Assembly: GCF_000406105.1 (NCBI RefSeq)
Contig: NZ_CM001974.1
Location: 2,807,442-2,871,441 of the forward strand
DNA: 64,000 nt
Direction: 5' to 3'
Origin: Dickeya chrysanthemi NCPPB 402
Lineage (GTDB): Bacteria; Pseudomonadota; Gammaproteobacteria; Enterobacterales; Enterobacteriaceae
Below, piece after piece: positions 60,523 through 64,000 of the stretch. The notes beneath the pieces are model-generated. The model saw nothing but the letters and a program-made list of their open reading frames with translations. It was not told the DNA's origin and ran no database searches. The position numbers and the translations under genes are program-made. How positions within the stretch are numbered: position 1 is the stretch's first letter; each line of letters opens with the position of its first letter.

Positions 60523-63072
60523 CTATTCGCTTTTGATCATTGGTGCAGCAAGCATCTGATAATCACTTCGCCAGTTACCGTAATTTTCCGGTTGGCTCCA
60601 TACCCGATGATGCAGACGGGCCAATGTAACAGGGTCGCTGATTAGCGCCAGACGTAGATTTCCATCCACTTCCTGCGGCTTGCGACTTAGCGCCTCATTG
60701 ACGCGTTGCTCACGCATATTTTCAATCGGTTTGCTCAGGCGGTGACGTGCCGTTGCCATCGCACTAGCCAGCGCATTGATCGACGGATCAAAAATCGCGT
60801 GCATGAAGCCATTTTCCAACTTGCGCTCACGATTCCGGCGGAAATATTCATCAGTCGCCACCAATTCACGGGGAGGCTCATACTCTTCCGGAATAAGCAG
60901 CAGTTTGCCACGCTTGCAAGCTAACCCCAAACCAGCACGGCTGGACAACACCGACACCAACGGCGACAAAATCAACGAGAAGACGATTGGCCCCAGCCAC
61001 CAGAGGAAACGTAAATCCAACCATGCCATACCGCCAGCCCAAACCAAGCCCAGCAAAAGTTGGGAACCATGACGGGCAAACGCTTCACTCCACGGGGTCG
61101 CATCATCATCACGCTGCGGCGACTTCCATTGTACCGACCATCCCAGGAATGCACTGACGACAAACACGGTATGGAACAACATACGCACTGGCGCCAGCAA
61201 CACTGAAAACAGCATTTCAATCAGTAGAGAGAGGCACAACCTGGCAGTACCGCCATAAGATTTTGCCCCCTTGGCGCAGACCAAAATGACGCTCAACAGT
61301 TTCGGCAGGAACAACAGCACCAGGGTCGTCGAGAACAGGGCTATTGCCAGTTCCGGTCGCCACTGCGGCCATACTGGGTACAATTGACGCGGTTGCAGGA
61401 AGTACTGCGGCTCCATCAATGTATGCACCACCTGCAATGCCGTAGAAAGCGCCAAAAACATAAACCACAACGGCGCAGACAAATAAGACATGACTCCCGT
61501 CAGGAACACCGCACGATGTACCGGATGCATACCTTTGACCAAAAACAGCCTGAAGTTCATCAGGTTGCCGTGGCACCAGCGACGGTCTCGCTTCAACTCG
61601 TCCAGCAGATTAGGCGGTAACTCTTCATAGCTACCCGGTAAATCGTAAGCAATCCAGACGCCCCACCCGGCACGACGCATCAACGCGGCTTCGACAAAGT
61701 CATGCGACAGAATAGAACCGGCAAAAGATCCCTCACCCGGCAGCGGTGCCAGCGCACAATGCTCAATAAATGGTTTCACGCGGATGATCGCGTTATGCCC
61801 CCAGTAATGGGACTCACCCAACTGCCAGAAGTGCAACCCGGCTGTGAACAAGGGTCCATAAACACGAGTAGCAAACTGCTGGCAACGGGCATATAGCGTA
61901 TCCATACCCGATGCACGTGGCGCAGACTGGATAATCCCGGCGTTTGGATTAGCCTCCATTAGCCGAACCAGAGACGTCAGGCATTCCCCGCTCATCACAC
62001 TGTCGGCATCCAGCACGACCATATAGCTATACTGGTTGCCCCAGCGACGACAGAAATCATCGATGTTGCCACTCTTACGTTTTACACGGCGACGGCGACG
62101 GCGATAGAAGATACGCCCGGTGCCGTCGACTTCACGGCACAAATCCATCCATGCTTTTTGCTCGGCGATACAGATATCCGGATCGTTACTGTCGCTGAGC
62201 ACATAAATATCAAAATGGTCCAGATCGCCAGTCGCTGCAACCGACTCGTAAGTCGCACGCAATCCCGCGAAGACGCGTTCCACATCCTCGTTGCAAATCG
62301 GCATAATTAATGCCGTACGGTGCTTGGGATTAAGCGGTTCATTGCCGGTGATTGTCGAAGAGATACTGTATTTATCTTTGCCTATCAGCAGTTGCAGGAA
62401 CCCCATTAATGCGGTCCAAAAACCTGCCGAAACCCAGCAAAACAGAATAGCAAACAGGATCAATATCCCGCTTTGCAGAACGTACGGCAGCAATTGCATA
62501 ATCGTACGCCATATATCCTGATGAGCCATGGCAAACGGATCGATTAACGCCCATCCCTGATAAGGAAGAATGGTCTTCATATACCAGGTAGCAATAGCCG
62601 TCTGGAATAACGTCAGTACCAACAAAACGTAACGACGTAGCGTACCGACTTTACGCCAGCGATTTTCCGCTTCGTTCTCTTCTGCAGTTTTGTACTGATG
62701 ACGAAGCGGTTTAGTACGCCCGTTTATCGAATCCCACCAGCGTGCCATGGGATTTGTTTGCCAGGCGTCAGGAAACATGGAAGCACGGGTAATGCGCGGC
62801 ATAGCTTGTAATGCAGTACGCCCTTCGCGATCTTTACCCAGTTGCTTGCCACCATTTAGCCCGCCTTCCCATGCCAATTCCAAACGGCGTGGAACGGAAA
62901 CCAGCGGAATATCGTCTGATGACTGCATATTGACGACAGAACCATCAGACAATGACTGGTGTAAGGAAGAAAAATCCTGAGACGAAGACAATGCCTCATG
63001 AAGGGCCTCTGCCTGCCCGGCAGGCAGAGGCAATTTCTCGATGTACTCGAGGGAAGTGGTTGACTTATTCAT
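60523..63072 (-). CDS. opgH: Glucans biosynthesis glucosyltransferase OpgH (MdoH)
   Basis: 849 residues (E. coli 847). Inner-membrane GT2 enzyme making the beta-1,2 backbone of osmoregulated periplasmic glucans from UDP-glucose. About eight membrane segments flank a cytoplasmic catalytic domain with [22 protein letters not shown] and DRRWCHGN (QxxRW-like). The start overlaps the opgG end by 8 bases. In plant pathogens such as Dickeya these glucans are needed for virulence; that is from the literature on the family. Confidence 0.96.
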   Translation of the reverse strand: MNKSTTSLEYIEKLPLPAGQAEALHEALSSSQDFSSLHQSLSDGSVVNMQSSDDIPLVSVPRRLELAWEGGLNGGKQLGKDREGRTALQAMPRITRASMFPDAWQTNPMARWWDSINGRTKPLRHQYKTAEENEAENRWRKVGTLRRYVLLVLTLFQTAIATWYMKTILPYQGWALIDPFAMAHQDIWRTIMQLLPYVLQSGILILFAILFCWVSAGFWTALMGFLQLLIGKDKYSISSTITGNEPLNPKHRTALIMPICNEDVERVFAGLRATYESVAATGDLDHFDIYVLSDSNDPDICIAEQKAWMDLCREVDGTGRIFYRRRRRRVKRKSGNIDDFCRRWGNQYSYMVVLDADSVMSGECLTSLVRLMEANPNAGIIQSAPRASGMDTLYARCQQFATRVYGPLFTAGLHFWQLGESHYWGHNAIIRVKPFIEHCALAPLPGEGSFAGSILSHDFVEAALMRRAGWGVWIAYDLPGSYEELPPNLLDELKRDRRWCHGNLMNFRLFLVKGMHPVHRAVFLTGVMSYLSAPLWFMFLALSTALQVVHTLMEPQYFLQPRQLYPVWPQWRPELAIALFSTTLVLLFLPKLLSVILVCAKGAKSYGGTARLCLSLLIEMLFSVLLAPVRMLFHTVFVVSAFLGWSVQWKSPQRDDDATPWSEAFARHGSQLLLGLVWAGGMAWLDLRFLWWLGPIVFSLILSPLVSVLSSRAGLGLACKRGKLLLIPEEYEPPRELVATDEYFRRNRERKLENGFMHAIFDPSINALASAMATARHRLSKPIENMREQRVNEALSRKPQEVDGNLRLALISDPVTLARLHHRVWSQPENYGNWRSDYQMLAAPMIKSE

Positions 63073-64000
63073 TAGCAGGCAGCTGATAGCTCCAGGTTTC
63101 AGTCAATGTCGTATCGCCATTGACCAACGCCGCTCGCATTTCCGTCGGCTGTTTATTGTCCTTCACTTTCAGACGCAGTGTCAGACGCCAGCCATGTGTT
63201 ACCGGATTATAGCGAACACTGTTTTCCACGATTTCACCGTTGTCGCCAATACTGGCTTGTGAGGCGACAGGCGTATTCGGATCCAGATCCTTCATTTTGC
63301 CACCGGCAAAATCAACCAGGAATGCGATAGTGCCGTCAGGCTGACGAATCAGGTTGGACTGTTTCACATCCCCCGTCGAACGTCTGGTCTGCATGACGTA
63401 TGCCTGTTCCGGAGAATGCAGGGCTTCTTCGTCTTTCGTGAAATGCAACCGATATTTAACTTCCAGCGGCTTACCTTTTTCCGGCAGGGTTTCAGGCGTC
63501 CAGAAGGCGACGATATTATCGTTGGTTTCATCCGCAGTTGGGATCTCTACCAGTTCAACTTTGCCTTTACCCCAGTCTCCTTTGGTTTCCACCCAACCGC
63601 TCGGACGCAAGTCATAACGATCGTCCAGATCTTCATAACCCGAGAAATTACGGCCGCGCTGTAGCAAGCCAAAACCTTTCGGATTCTCAATCGTATAGGT
63701 GCTTACGGCGAGATGTTTAGGATTATTCAGCGGACGCCAAATCCACTCGCCATTGCCGGCATGAATCGATAGACCGTTGGAATCATGCAATGCCGGACGA
63801 TAATTCAATGTTGGCGACGGCTGATTGGGCCCAAACAGATACATACTGGTCAGCGGTGCAACGCCCAATTTACCCACTTTATCACGCAGGTAAACTTTGG
63901 CTTCCACATCCATCATACTGTCGCTACCTGGATAAAGCACGAAACGGTAAGCACCCGTAGAACGCGGAGAGTCCAGCAAGGCATAGATCACCAGATGCTT
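63065..64000 (-). CDS. opgG: Glucans biosynthesis protein OpgG (MdoG), C-terminal part (cut by window edge)
   Basis: The last 311 residues are present and the frame is open to base 64000. Periplasmic protein required for branching or release of the glucans made by OpgH. Seen motifs: [33 protein letters not shown] and [26 protein letters not shown], all typical of MdoG. The start lies outside the window. Confidence 0.95.
   Translation of the reverse strand, partial: KHLVIYALLDSPRSTGAYRFVLYPGSDSMMDVEAKVYLRDKVGKLGVAPLTSMYLFGPNQPSPTLNYRPALHDSNGLSIHAGNGEWIWRPLNNPKHLAVSTYTIENPKGFGLLQRGRNFSGYEDLDDRYDLRPSGWVETKGDWGKGKVELVEIPTADETNDNIVAFWTPETLPEKGKPLEVKYRLHFTKDEEALHSPEQAYVMQTRRSTGDVKQSNLIRQPDGTIAFLVDFAGGKMKDLDPNTPVASQASIGDNGEIVENSVRYNPVTHGWRLTLRLKVKDNKQPTEMRAALVNGDTTLTETWSYQLPANE

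Noticed and set aside
1..64000. CRISPR array, prophage, toxin-antitoxin pair or restriction system
   Set aside because: No spaced repeats, integrase, phage structural genes, methylase or antitoxin-like pair found on either strand.

Overview
The window is chromosomal DNA of a Gram-negative gammaproteobacterium of the order Enterobacterales. Nearly every protein is a close relative of an Escherichia coli protein of about the same length. The codon style, the mixture of gene blocks, the acyl-CoA-type plant-polymer flavour of the accessory genes and the 127-bp palindromic repeats fit a member of the Pectobacteriaceae (Dickeya or a near relative) better than Escherichia. That genus assignment is an inference, not a measured result. 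I see no insertion sequence, prophage, CRISPR array, rRNA or tRNA gene.

Layout. 1-3.9 kb: start of ygiQ (cut by the window edge), then ldtD-mepK-gloC read leftward (peptidoglycan cross-linking and cleavage, plus a glyoxalase II-type enzyme). 4.3-10.3 kb: selO, rflP (ydiV), nlpC and btuD-btuE-btuC (vitamin B12 import). 10.5-19.4 kb: a small unknown ORF, then cobB, nagK and lolE-lolD-lolC leftward, with mfd divergent. 19.5-29 kb is the accessory stretch: a 127-bp repeat, a structured leader with a possible small ORF, a CSS/EAL cyclic-di-GMP phosphodiesterase, yegD, an arylamine N-acetyltransferase, and a GH31 glycosidase plus anion-type MFS transporter divergent from a LacI-family regulator. 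29-36.6 kb: ycfJ, ndh, and the hinT-ycfL-lpoB-thiK-nagZ-ycfP run, then an hcxB-like dehydrogenase. 36.9-43 kb: ptsG with a conserved SgrS target and Mlc operator, then tatD, holB, tmk, mltG and pabC. 43-51 kb: the fatty-acid/phospholipid cluster yceD-rpmF-plsX-fabH-fabD-fabG-acpP-fabF, with maf and rluC. 51-57.4 kb: rne with its long leader, a small ABM-fold monooxygenase, pyrC, dinI and bssS. 57.4-64 kb: a second 127-bp repeat in opposite orientation, trhO, a decayed flavin oxidoreductase remnant, lpxL, and opgH-opgG (osmoregulated periplasmic glucans; opgG runs off the edge).

Much of the window serves the cell envelope: peptidoglycan synthesis and recycling (ldtD, mepK, mltG, lpoB, nagZ, nagK, nlpC), lipoprotein sorting (lolCDE), lipid A (lpxL), fatty acids and phospholipid precursors (fab, plsX) and periplasmic glucans (opgGH). 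nagZ and nagK act in the same recycling route. ptsG and the hinT/ndh region carry the expected regulatory sites: SgrS and Mlc at ptsG, FNR at ndh and LexA at dinI.

I did not find a clear new defence or mobile system. The least explained signals are the hairpin-guarded small ORF coupled to the phosphodiesterase gene (19.64-19.89 kb), the GH31/anion transporter/LacI cluster with its 16-bp perfect palindrome, and several small tandem duplications next to stop codons.
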